Source: Spirodela intermedia | Taxonomy: Eukaryota > Streptophyta > Magnoliopsida > Alismatales > Araceae | Assembly (NCBI GenBank): GCA_902729315.2 | Contig: LR746272.1 | Span: 6,449,827-6,513,826 of the forward strand | DNA length: 64,000 bases | Direction: 5' to 3' | Shown here: in pieces, positions 1 to 11,696 of the stretch | How positions within the stretch are numbered: the stretch's first letter is position 1 | Layout of the letters: each line of letters begins with the position of its first letter | The notes under the pieces: generated by a model | Seen by the model: only the letters and a program-made list of their open reading frames with translations | The model's database searches: none | Told to the model about the DNA's origin: nothing | Position numbers and translations under genes: made by a program

Positions 1-818
1 GCTTTGCGTTACCATTATGAACTGGATATTACGTTGTTGGCAAACTCGTTAAATCTTAGAAAGATGAACAAGGATCATCAAACCAGTAACTAGGTTGACA
101 TGGGAATACATGGATCTCCAAAAAAGGCTAAAGTTGATAACGTAAAAACCAGTGGATGGTGTTAACTATACAATGACCGACATGATTCATTAAATGAGTT
201 CACTTTTTTTTCTTCCCATATTATCACCTATAAATCAGTTCACTTATCCACAAGAATTCAGGGTTTGGTTCTCAATCTGAACGAGCAGAAGCAAGTGACA
301 GTCCAACATGTAGTTTCAATCATGTACTGACAATGGATTTAATGAAATATATTGAGTATTGATGATTTCTGCAAAGAATAAATCAGGCGCTGGAACAAAA
401 TTGGATCCTGTATATGGTGAAAATAAGTATAACCTTGGTTTTAAAAGTTATCATTCTCGAGAAATTGAAAAAAACGAAAAGAGCCATGATCTGATGGTAG
501 AAGTTGACAAGGCCTATTGGTATATTTTCTATTTGTACGAATCATTATGTCCAGGCATATGTGAAGACAAAAAATAAGATATTGTGACGAAAGTGGGTTA
601 TAGAATACAGAATCCTGACGAACAATATCCAAAGGAATGTGGAGGGAAAACCACCTCATCTTCAGATGAAACGGATAGTCTGGGACAAAAACAGTAGCTT
701 CCAGATTATAATACAAAAAATTGATTTCAAAAATAAATATAGACACGTAGATACACTGAAGAACACGGGAAATGCATGGGTACATATCCATGGCCACTGA
801 TAATAAGATGAAACTCAC
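1..818. other. no firm gene; possible intron of a minus-strand gene
   Basis: AT-rich sequence with only short open frames on either strand, none recognisable. If the exon at 819-1086 is real, this stretch would hold its first intron and perhaps later exons. A candidate minus-strand acceptor (pyrimidines then CAG) is visible near 757, but the frame behind it gives no peptide I recognise. Confidence 0.3.
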
Positions 819-1086
819 CAGAGCTCTGTGCTCTTATTCTTCGGAACTTTGGTGTTGACCTAGTGCTACTTTCCACTCCACGACCGAACCGCATCATCTC
901 CATTGCCTTCGGAAGCGAACCAAGATGTGGTCCGCAGCAGTGGCCTCGGTCAGGCATCGGGCTTCCACACTTCGCCACACCAGGAAAATCCGTCTTCCAG
1001 GACGCGCAAAACCTAGACGACACCCTCGTACCCCGGGTGAGACCAGTAATTATGCCCCCATGGACTGCCAACGTAGCGGCTGGCAT
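819..1086 (-). CDS. possible first coding exon, unknown protein, perhaps organelle-targeted
   Basis: An open minus-strand frame begins at an ATG (1086-1084) and runs 89 codons to a good splice donor, G|GTGAGT, at 818. The peptide starts MPAATLAVHGG, is rich in Arg, Ser and Gly, has few acidic residues and ends near RRIRAQSSG. Such composition is common in plastid transit peptides, and an Arg-Ala-Gln stretch often marks their end, but this is inference. Upstream lies GC-rich sequence and a CT tract (minus sense) at 1877-1902, the arrangement seen before other start codons in this window. I do not recognise the family and found no convincing second exon before the window edge. The overlapping plus-strand frames look like shadows. 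Confidence 0.35.
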
Positions 1087-1876
1087 CTTCTCTTCTTGTC
1101 AGTTTCCACTGCGGTCATCAACAGAGAGAACCACAAGAGTAGATCAAACCGAGAGCATAATAGATCATCGAAGTGTGCTCCAGAAACGAGATAGATCATC
1201 GAAGGGCAATAATAGAACATTCAACGTATATCTCAGGAATAGACAGATCGAGTGAATTGCTTAAAGGAAAAAAAAGGCAAGCAATGGCCGGATCGGGGCG
1301 CAAGAAGGAATCGAATGGGCCAGCGAAGCACATTATAAGGCCGCTGTATTTGTGGTCAATCTCACCATCATGGACAGAACCCATAAACATGTTTGATCCG
1401 CTTCCCGATTGAACTACAGGGTGTTCCGCCGATCTTAATCAACAATAAACTCCGAAAACAAGAGTGAAAAAATATCCAACAACTAATCAGAATGCGTGCA
1501 CCGAAAGCCCGCAAACATACGAAGAGAGGCAGATAGAGAAAGAGAGAGATCTTAAGGAAGGGTGCTGCTGACTACTGCGAGAAAGGAAGAGGAGGAGAGG
1601 GAACCAATACTGTTTCCCCGACTTCTCAAAACAGCAGGAAAGACGCAAAACGTCCGGAAGCCGTGGGGTTTGGGCGGGGACCGTGACGCACGATACTGCT
1701 CGTGCTTTAATGGCGCCTCGGAGAGGAGAGAAGTCAAAAGGAGAGAGTTCCCAAGTGGACTTTGACGGGGAATGAAGCCTGAATCTGGCCTCCCACCTAC
1801 GTCTCCTGCGTAACCTCGCCAAACACCAGATCTGAGAGATCAGAGAGATGCAGAAAGACCACCGAACCAGAAGAGC

Positions 1877-1902
<26 letters not shown>
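1877..1902. repeat. (GA)n microsatellite
   Basis: Near-perfect GA dinucleotide run; it reads CT on the minus strand, upstream of the minus-strand exon candidate. Confidence 0.9.
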
Positions 1903-1908
<6 letters not shown>

Positions 1909-2483
1909 CGATGTAGCGATCTTCGCTGCTAAAGGGCAATTGCCGCCGGTCGTCGCCACCTCCGTCGAGCAGGGAAGAAGAAGACAAACGGTCTCCGAGA
2001 TAGAAGGCCACGTCAGCGCATCATTACGTGGCGATCCGGTAGCGCTCTCCCATCATCGGGTGGGATAATCATGGCTGAGAAGATGATGCTCTGCTGGCAA
2101 GTGGGCCCCACCCCACGCGCACACTATATTTTAAACACTCCAATGTCATTAATGACGAACAGTTTATGATATTTAAAAAATGCATAATTTTATCTTTGTT
2201 ATACATTTTTCAATTTTTTTGGCCAATTTTTATTTGAATTACCTGAATTAATATTTTCCGGATATTGCTAGGATCCCATAATATCAAAAAATAACTTATA
2301 TATTTAGTCTGTATGACCAATGCTTTCCGATCTGCTGTCAATATCTTATCAGAATTTTCCTGCCATTTTTCATGGTGCATTATTGTTGAATTAAATCCAT
2401 GGTGACGTGCAATATATATCCCATATTAATAATGAACAAGGACTCTTTAGCGACAACTTAGGGAGGAAAAGTGGGGGGGATCA

Positions 2484-2485
<2 letters not shown>

Positions 2486-2527
<42 letters not shown>
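2486..2527. repeat. compound (GT)n(GA)n microsatellite
   Basis: A GT run followed directly by a GA run, about 400 bp upstream of the CRS2 start codon. Confidence 0.9.
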
Positions 2528-2931
2528 TGGTGTAGGAGAAAAGCTGGGACTTTTTTTCAACAATAAAAAATTACTAAATCAAAATCCAACTTATATCTAG
2601 TCAGTTTTGATTTTATATGGTGCGAAAAATATCATATAATGCCTGTTTTAGTTATGATTTTATAAAAATGTAAATATCATATATTTGCCCCAGTTGAGAC
2701 GCCGGGCAACGGGTCGAAATTTAAATTTAAAGTTTTTATTTCTATTTTACTTTTTTATTTTATTTTTTAATGTTAATTTCTAAGGGCGGAAACGAGGCGC
2801 TGAGAGCATATCTACTCGGTGCGCGCGGCCGACACCTGCCGGAAGCCCTCGCGCCGTCTCCTTCCTGCTCCGCCGAACCTACTCCATCAGTCGCCGGTAG
2901 GCGTCCCCGCGCAGAGCCTTCTCGTCGGTAG

Positions 2932-5900
2932 ATGTTGGCCGCGACCTCCCCCCCCGGTACCGCTCTCTGCACAACGCGGCGTCTGTCTCACCGCAGTACC
3001 TTTCACCAGGGCGGGTTCCCGCTTAATCAGCGGAGGCGCCTGGTTGAAATCCGGCGAGCTGCATGGCAGGTGTCCGCGTCGTTGCCGGACGCCGACGGGT
3101 TGCGAGTGGAGTACACGCCGTGGCTCATCGTGGGCCTTGGGAACCCGGGAAACAAGTACCATGGTACCCGACACAATGTGAGGAACTTTTGTTGTTATGT
3201 GTTCATCGTTCCTGGTCCGTTTCGGATAGAACGGCGAATTGACAGGCGGAGTTCTCACCTTTGTATTTTCTTTTCTTTTGTTATTTTTTGTTTTGTGGAT
3301 AGCAGATTGGCTTTGAGATGATCGATCGTATTGCTACAAGAGAGGGTATCTCCATGAACACGATACAGTCCAAGGCACTAATTGGGATAGGTGCGGTCAC
3401 CTGTTGTTTTCGTTTTCTCTTCCTCGATTTGCCGACCTTGAGTCGAGTGAAATCTTCGAAAAAGTGTATTTTTCTCTGCTGATATGGTAGAGTGGCCGCG
3501 CAGGTTCAATCGGAGAAGTACCAATTCTGCTTGCAAAGCCTCAGGCATACATGAATTTCAGTGGAGAGTCGGTGAGCTCTCCACCTTCTCCTAGTAACAA
3601 GGAAAAGATGAGTGGGAAGAAAGAATCTTCAGTTTTGGAGAATTTATCTCGTTTATTGTGGGTGTTTTATTTGATATTCTCATGTTAGAAGGAAGCTGAT
3701 TCTCGGGTAACTGCATTCACGAGTGTCTTTTATTTCCGGTTTCATTATCTGACGTTTTTGTGTGCATCCACTAAACTGAGTTTCCAATATTTAATTGAAA
3801 AACTGGAATAAAGTGGTAAATTCACATGCATTTTTTAATAAAAAATTATAATATTGTCTCGTCAATATTAGCTCATTTTTAGGAATGATCGTCTTTTCTT
3901 TAAAATAATACTTCTTAAGCTTAGAAAAATGAAACTGGGAATAAGTAATTGCCAGGACCATGTCTAGCGCCAGTAAGACTCCAAAAAAAAAATTCTGGAA
4001 TCATATTCAAATCATCAGTTATGATTTTAGAGGAGAACGAATGTGAGATATTATTTATCTATTGAAACTGACGAATTTTAGGGTTTTGTGCTTGAAAGAC
4101 TTTATGAAACACGTAAAAGGTTTCTTGGTGATTTCTAATTTCTATTAATTTCCTTGAAATCGATCACTGATCCAAATTGAGTACCTCAACGGGATAGACC
4201 TCAACAGAAAACTTTTGAGTAACGGCAGCAAGTGATTGAGTTCAGTAGTTCCTCATATAAAATTATTGACTCTAGGGATATGGTAACATGGAGAAGACAA
4301 AATTGTTTGAAGCACGGACAGAACCGGAAGCGCCTCTTGTTTCAAAGAGAGGAAGACGGGTTATTCACATTTAATTTGATGGTCAGAGGCGAACCTCTTT
4401 GATCTTTTTCTTTCATTATGTAGGACGATTGTATTTCCACTTATCACCATCTAACCGTCATCAAGAAAGTATTAAACCATAGATAGGTAAAACGTGATCT
4501 GAGGGAATCAAGGAAAGCACTATCAGTCCGCAATCTGTTTGCTTATCCTTTCAGTTCCTAAAGAATGGATATTTTTAGTTGCCATTATTGTTCTTTCTGA
4601 TGCCTTCAGTGTATTTTTTCCTTTTATAAGCATGGGCTGTAGGAATTGTTATCTGAAATAATTTACTTCTGTGTATTGAAGGTAGGACCGATTGCTGCAT
4701 ATTATCAGGTGCCTCTTCGCCATATCTTATTGGTATGCCTGAAACTTCATTGTAAAACTGATGTAATCCAGCTATGTATAAATATATCAATAAACATGTT
4801 GCTTTTGACACAAAATGGATCTTGTGCTGATCATAGGTTTATGATGAAATGAGTTTACCAAATGGTATCTTAAGGCTTCAGCCAAAGGGCGGACATGGTC
4901 ACCATAATGGGTATTTATTTAATCGAGCGTCTTATTTTCTTAATCACACTTTAGTCATGAACAGTCTTAGCTCAAGTACCAACTTCTTGTGAATTTCCTC
5001 ATATTATCTAGCATACATACAAGTTGCTCTATCTGGAGACTCACGATGCCTTCACGTTGTATGTTTTATTCTGACCCTGAGGGTTCTAGTCTTTGAGATT
5101 TTTCTGTGAAGGTGATTGGGAGAACTCTTACCTTCTGACTAGAGTCTTCTTCCTATATGATGGCACTTTATTTTCCTTGTTCTGTCATTCTATATTACCA
5201 CCTATTGTTTTAAAAGCTTTGAAAACTTCGGATTGGGATATTGCGTACTGGTTATCTCATGGTAGGCTTGACGTCTTCCTCCCTTCTCCCCTTTTGATGA
5301 TACATTTCTAGTGCTTTTGGTGCATGTGTTAGGGGTGGACACTCTAAAAAAGGAAAGTGCTTATGGAGGAATTAAATATGAAAATTTCACTATATGTTAA
5401 TCATCTGCGATGTCAGATAATTCAAATATCAGAGTATGCTATAAACGTAAGGGGAAAAGAAAGGTAATATGGGAATAAAAAATTAGTGTTTTGATGGAAG
5501 TGGAGATGGTAAACATAAAGTGAAAATCAAACACGATCAAATTTTGTCAAACTTACTTAACTTTATGTAATATTTTATGGATGCTATTTTAATGAGTTTG
5601 GGGGGGGGGGGGGGATATTAAAATAAACTCAGAGGCGGATGGATTATGAACCTAGCATGCCTAATTCCTGCTAAGTCGAATGCCAGATCGGTTTAGGTTT
5701 CTCTATTTTTCCCAGTTCCAATCAAATGTAATTTGACCCAGTTTCTTTTTTTGATTTGCGTGTCTCCATTTTCTGCTGATCTAAACTCTGGTTGAGAGCA
5801 AGAGGTCATGGGCAACCAGCATACTGTCTCGTCGTCTACTACTTAGGCAAATGGCCGGTTGTTTAAGATCACTGTTTTCTTACTTTTTCAAAATTATCAT

Positions 5901-8637
5901 GAAGGGAAGAAACTACCTGGAAATAATGATGTGGAAGACGATGGTTACTCTGAAACATGTCTTAGACAAGAGCATTAAGGGAGCTCCATCTGAATAATGG
6001 ATGATCTGAGGGATGTTGAAAATTGGAAGAGACCGGTAGGATGAACTCTAATAGAGTGTCATACATCAGTGAAAGAGAGCATTTATTACCTTTGAATCAT
6101 GAATGATACTAGAAACCAGTTACTGTTATTAGCAAAATACGTTGGGTATCGTTTAAGGAGGCATCAAGCAATTGCTTTCCATAATGAAGCAATGTTTGAT
6201 GAGAGTACAAAGCAACAGTGTAAAACTGTAAGTAGCAGAACCACCACAAATGACAACAACAACAACAACAACAACTATAACTAGAAATAAGAAGAATGGT
6301 GATAGGAGGGCTACAATTTCCGTTCATAAGAGTGAGTAGAACAAGTGAAGATGGCTAACTTTTTAATGATGAAAGATTGTTAGGAGGAAACATGTTTATG
6401 TCTCGGTAAGAAAACATTTTCAAGAATCTTAGCGCTTGATATGGAAACCTGCCTTTGTTTTTGTGCCAAAGTCAATATTTTGTGGAATGAGGGCCTCTTC
6501 ATCCACACCACTCCCCCACCCAATTCGTCATGAAGGTTCACTTTACCTTTTTCTCTGTCCAAGAACCAATAGTAGTATATATAACATGAAAATAAGAAAC
6601 AAATATTTTGAGTCTAGGTCTCTTATCAGGCCATTCGTTGATGGAAGATGCTTCACTCTAGAAAAAGGATAGTAAGTATTTATCAGTAACGAATTTTTAT
6701 GTCGCTGATGCTTCAATCATTGGTTATAGAGAATCTGGTTAATCAGCCTAAGTATTTATTCACTCTAGAATCTGGTTATAGAGAATGCAGATAGAATAGA
6801 CCTTTCCTAATCCCAACGTGATTTGGTTGGAAATTCGCCTGATTTTGTTATCTAAATCATTGTTAATTAAAAGACTACAAGAAGATCCCGAAAGGGACAG
6901 TTATTTTTCTTCCATCGCCTAGTGCTGTCTACTTGCTTATTTTGGAGCTAAAATTTTCCTGAAAGGGCTTCCCTGGGAGCTCTCTCCTAAATTTAGAACT
7001 TGATGGGCTTCATTGAGAGAACCAAAAAAGCTTTATTTAGCTATGATGGAATCTTGCAGTCTATTTCTTTGGTCTTTTTATCTGCAAAGTAAAATTTATG
7101 GCTGGTGAAAATAATACATTTAGTGCATTTAACCTTGTTGCATGATCTGGAAATTACAACTGATGCAGCATCTGCTTTTTTTATTTTCATACAGGTTGAA
7201 GAATGTCATGGACCACTTGGATGGATGTCGTGAATTTCCTCGGCTGTCCATAGGTAAGGATCATACATGCGTAATCATCTTGCCCATCTTTTACAGGATG
7301 ACCTGGACACCTGTATGGCACCTGCAGGAATTGGTAATCCACCGGGGAAAATGGATATGAAAGCCTTTCTTCTTCAGAAATTCAGCCCACAGGAGCGTGA
7401 GCAGGTCTGCTTTGACAAACGTGCCTGATAGATGTACCTTTATAGTTTCGGTAATGAGATGGTGATTCGATTTCTCTGATTAAATGGATCCATTTACAAG
7501 GAGGTTGTAAATAGAACCTTGCCATTCCTTTTCCGACATTCTTTTAGTTGGTCCTGCACTGGCTAGTGTCAAGTCCATATATCTGAACTGTTATGCAATG
7601 GGTAGCCAGCAGTTATACCTAATCATTGCATCTACTCTAGTTTTTCTTCTAAAGTAATCTAGAGTTGCTGATTCGGGGGGGAGATTCGGAGGATGCAATG
7701 CATCATTCTTTAAAAATAGCATAAGTGCTTTGTGTGCTCCATTCAAAAGACATGGCTGAAGAAGATGTAAAGAAAATAGAAAAATCCTAGGACTGCAATT
7801 TTCAGCATCCCTACTTTCCTCAGGCTTCTTCTCTCCTTTGCTAGCGACCCCTTCTTTGGATGACTTCCACCATTATCACTGCATCTCCATAGATTGAATC
7901 TTGTTGTCTTCACTCATCAACTCTTGGTAATTTTCATATAAAAGTGAAAATCATTTGGTAAGCTTTGAAAGTACTTGGTAAGCGACCTAGTTATAGTTCA
8001 TTTGGAAGTCATACTCAGAACCATACCCTTCTCCTGTGCTTCATGTTTCGAGATGAGTTTTTTTGGAATGGTTTATACTTTTTGCATCATTTTATTCTAT
8101 GGCTGCTTTTTCTCAGAGTCAATAATCTCCTTTTTTATATGCAAGATTTTTTTCTAAATAACTTGCTGAAGGCATTGGAAATCTCATAATGTCTGTTAAA
8201 TTCTGTGCATGTGGAGACCATGGTACACAGAATTCATATGACCTTGGTTGGCATTGGAATAACCCAATCCGATTCTGGAGGCCCTGCTCTCCCATGAGGT
8301 TTATTAGACAGGAGAGTGGGAGATCACGGTTACACAAAGTATGCAATTATATTAAAGTCCAATTAGGCTGTCGTAATAAAGTAGAGACTGGGTTCATTGA
8401 ACAGAAATCTGTCATCACTCCATCCGAACGGGCCTCTGAGTATGAAGATAGTTTCTTTGGTGGAATCCACTGCCCCTTATTCATCCTCACGGTTCCGGTA
8501 CCCCTTGTTGCTTCCTACAGATTGATGCCGCTCTTGATCAAGGTGTCGGTGCCATTAGGACTTTAGTTCTGAAGGGCTTCACCGACAACATAGAGAGATT
8601 CAACTTGGGGCAGAAGTACAAGTACCACAAGGTCTGA
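2932..8637 (+). CDS. CRS2: CRS2-type chloroplast group II intron splicing factor (peptidyl-tRNA hydrolase fold), 8 exons
   Basis: Eight exons join in frame into a 258-residue protein: 2932-3177, 3306-3390, 3504-3571, 4682-4732, 4837-4910, 7195-7253, 7328-7404, 8521-8637. All introns are GT-AG. The first about 55 residues are Arg/Ser-rich with few acids, fitting a plastid transit peptide. The rest is a full peptidyl-tRNA hydrolase domain: GLGNPG (68-73), TRHN (79-82), AYMNFSGES (125-133), VYDEM (151-155), GGHGHHNG (168-175). Residues matching the bacterial catalytic and binding set (N71, H81, N128, D153, N174) are all present. CRS2, studied in maize, partners CAF1 and CAF2 in splicing chloroplast group IIB introns. 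The C-terminal RFNLGQKYKYHK ending and the region around DHLDGCREFPRL resemble CRS2 rather than generic hydrolases. Intron 5 (about 2.3 kb) holds a G homopolymer and a CAA repeat. I see no frameshift; it appears functional. The start is the first ATG in this frame. A true chloroplast or mitochondrial hydrolase paralogue is the main alternative. Confidence 0.93.
5598..5615. repeat. poly-G run in CRS2 intron 5
   Basis: An unbroken run of G inside the largest CRS2 intron. It could form a G-quadruplex in the transcript or be an assembly-sensitive homopolymer. Confidence 0.85.
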
Positions 8638-10048
8638 AGTAACTGAATCCTGTGAAGAATGGTGGAGAAATTTTGCAACTTTTGCTTCTGTACCTTGAAG
8701 AATCATCTACCACAAGTTTTTTTTCTTTTTGGTATCCTCTGTACATTGTTCGTCCATTATCATTATCCAAGGCTTATATGGAAGTTTAGATTAGAGATCC
8801 TAGTTGTCTAAATTCAAGTCCTCACGTAATCATCTTGAGAAAGGAGAATAAGAGAGTGAAAGAAAGAGAAGAGAATGGTTGGATGTGATCCGATCATTAC
8901 TTATAGTGACTGTTTGATGAGCCTGTTGAATATGATTTGTTACCAAAAACCAAATGGGCTACTCTCTGAGTTTTCGGAGGGAATGATATATTATCTGAAA
9001 TAGATTATAATCCATTTATTGAATATCTAATCCATTTATTACTTCCTTTTATTGAATATTTTAAGCAAAAAAAATTATTTTTTTGTATCCAAACTATTGA
9101 GATGCTAAATATATTTTTTCAGAATGTACGACTCAGTCACTAGACAATAATAAAAGAGTTGAAAACGATTTTTTTATAAATCAATGCCAACGTCAATGAT
9201 CAAAATGCTCTGCTCTTGTTTTAGTTTAATTTTAGTAATGGTAATAGCACCATATTAGCTGCTACTGTGCTGGCCCACAATTAAAAATTCTACATCTTAT
9301 TTGTGTAACTGAACGTTTAGTAAAAAAGTCATACATCTTATTTGTGCTGGCCCAATATTAGCCCAAATTGTTTTTTGTAAAAAAGTCATAATGTATAGAT
9401 ATTTTTTTTCTAAATTAATATTTAAGATTTAATAGTAGTCTTACATCGAAAAATACTATTTGATTTTAAGTTTTGGTAGGCTTTTGTCAGATTGACATTC
9501 TATCTTTAGTTCTGCCTGATTTAAGTTGAAATTAAACTCGAACACTTATGGCCTTGGTGTTATTTTACCTATAACGTTGCATGATGTCCAATAGCTAGCA
9601 CGGTTCAGAAATTTCTTCCTTGTGGTACCATGTTCATCATGTTAACGAAATAATTGCAAAAAAAAAATCATAATTGATTTGAGTTGGAGAATGATAAATG
9701 AAAAATTTAACATTGCCATTTTCTGATATTTTTTCAAATATTTTTCTCATTGTAGTTTTAAGTTTCAAAGTTTATGGACAACAGTCTAGTCGAAGAAAAA
9801 GGGTTTCCAAAACCCATGGTTCACTTCAGTAGCTCCATCCTAGCATAAGTAGTAGATTGGGTCCTTCCCAATACATAGAGGGTTCATGGGGGAGGTAATT
9901 TTGATCCTCATCTAAAATAGGTGGCTATGATTCAATGCTGCTTTTTCTCTTGTCTCATTGTTCTTGTATTGTAGACTACTTTTGAAGTGTCATCACTACT
10001 GCTTCAACCAACTACCACTTTCTATTGTTGTTTAGTAAGATCATCCCC
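8638..10048. other. CRS2 3' UTR, then AT-rich spacer up to the LTR element
   Basis: The first few hundred bases should be the CRS2 3' UTR; I saw no perfect AATAAA. The rest is AT-rich, without open frames or recognisable repeats, and ends at the 5-bp target site of the LTR element. Confidence 0.5.
10044..10048. repeat. left target-site copy (TCCCC) of the Athila/Tat-like element
   Basis: The five bases before the left LTR read TCCCC; the five after the right LTR (20363-20367) read TCCCT. Four of five agree and the mismatch is a transition, as expected for an old target-site duplication. Confidence 0.7.
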
Positions 10049-11683
10049 TGACGTGACTTAGTTGTTGTATAGTAAATCACACAAATTTAAAATTTATAAA
10101 ATTAAAAAAATATAAATTTTTAGATATTTAGAAATATTTTTAAACAAATATATCAATTATAATTCAATAAAACTTTCAAAAATAAAACTATTTTTTAAGT
10201 CAATCACAAGGATATAATATAATATCTGATAATTATTTAATTTTTTTTATAAATAATACTATTTTTTATGAATTTTATACTAAAAAATAAAAAGGAAATA
10301 TATTTAAAATTCATAAAAAACAGAAATAAAGGTGCGGATGTCAAGATAACGTTAGCATCCAACAAACGCAAATTGAGTGGAAATAGAATTTTGCTCAATG
10401 ATTCTTATGTAAGTAATTACAAATGATTTAATTGATCAAATTAAGATCTGTAAAAATTGAAAGAATCGTAATTGAATGAAGTATATCTTGGTAAATTTAA
10501 ATTATATAAACTATCACTGAATGAAGTGAAAAGTAAGTTGAAAGTAAGAAAATAGAGTTTCAGCATCGCACCAGCGATGTGTCGACGATGCACTGAAATC
10601 TTGAACGTTCAAGAGGATCATCGTGTAGTGTCCACAGCCTCAAAGGCTCTCTTTAGATAAGAATGATGTGGGCAATCTCTAGATTTCCTTGCGAAGTCTA
10701 GAGATCAATAAAATAAGTCGTTAAATCATCTCCAACAGCTGTCACCCGACAAAGTAGAAAAATAACAACTTTGTGGCTCTTTGGTGGCTGTCACTTGACA
10801 AAGAGGAGCTAGATGAAAGTTGAGCATGTGTCAAGGAGCTTCATTCTCAGGTTCGTGTAGAAAGAGGAGGCTCTTCATCGTATCTGGTATGCTCTTAGGA
10901 GGTGACGACTCGTCTCTTGACAAATTATCTTCTTCCCGACGATGGCTTGTTCGTTGATCAATCAGAGAGGCTTTACTCCATAGATTCGCAATCCTTTTAT
11001 TGTGAATCATTCAACAATTTTAATAACAATGCTCTGCGAATCGTGTTGACAAGATTTTTGCCGATGATTCAGCAATTTTGGTGGCTTAATTTTTCACCGA
11101 CGATATGTAGGAAAGTCATGATAATCAGATAAAAAATATGAGTTTTAGCTCTAGGAGGTTTTATACCTGCATTGATTGCCCGCCTTTTCTGGGGAAGGTG
11201 TGACACGAGTTTAGTCCCACATCACTTGTGCGTCAAAGTTTTTGACAAATATATAATAATACATTTGCAATCAAGTCTCTTTCTCACACGTGTACGACCA
11301 CTCCTTGCCCCATAGCTAGTTGACCACTGATGACATGGAAAGGGAGTAATGCACATGTGTCCCTATTGGTCCTAGCCGCTCAAGCCCCTACTCACGGCTC
11401 CGCCCTAATTGTGCTTCCAACCCAATTGCAAGCTCAATTGGCCAGTGGGTCCCTTCCATTTTGTTATATTTTTATTTTTATTTCTTTTTCTTCATTTATC
11501 TCAAAAGTAAGAGTATAAAAATCATATAAATTTTTATAAATTACATAATTATCCAAAAAATTATGTTAATCAATTAAAAACCACTTTTCACACTTTAACA
11601 TAAATATAAGTCTATTTATCATGAGTTAAAGCTAAAACTATATTATTTATTAACTATTAACTCATGATAATAAAGACTTATCA
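10049..11683 (-). repeat. 3' LTR (left copy) of the Athila/Tat-like element
   Basis: Aligns end to end with 18725-20362, bounded by TG...CA. In element orientation it is the 3' LTR. Both copies share a block near 10600-10740 that is also found, more diverged, in the relic LTR at 20515-20790. Confidence 0.93.
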
Positions 11684-11696
11684 CATCCCCCAACTT
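11684..11696 (-). other. polypurine tract of the Athila/Tat-like element
   Basis: On the minus strand AAGTTGGGGGATG directly precedes the 3' LTR. This is where plus-strand DNA synthesis is primed in LTR retroelements, and both position and composition fit. Confidence 0.8.

Larger units (their letters stand above)
1087..2759. other. intergenic; possible shared 5' regions, then AT-rich spacer
   Basis: 1087-2140 is moderately GC-rich and could hold the 5' region of the minus-strand exon candidate. It contains a GA tract. 2140-2759 is AT-rich with a GT/GA microsatellite. No gene is supported; the long minus-strand frame at 1487-2011 runs through the GA tract and looks spurious. Confidence 0.5.

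Noticed and set aside
2819-3181. Upstream ATG as the CRS2 start
   Set aside because: It lies in a different frame from the hydrolase domain; the ATG at 2932 is the first in the correct frame.
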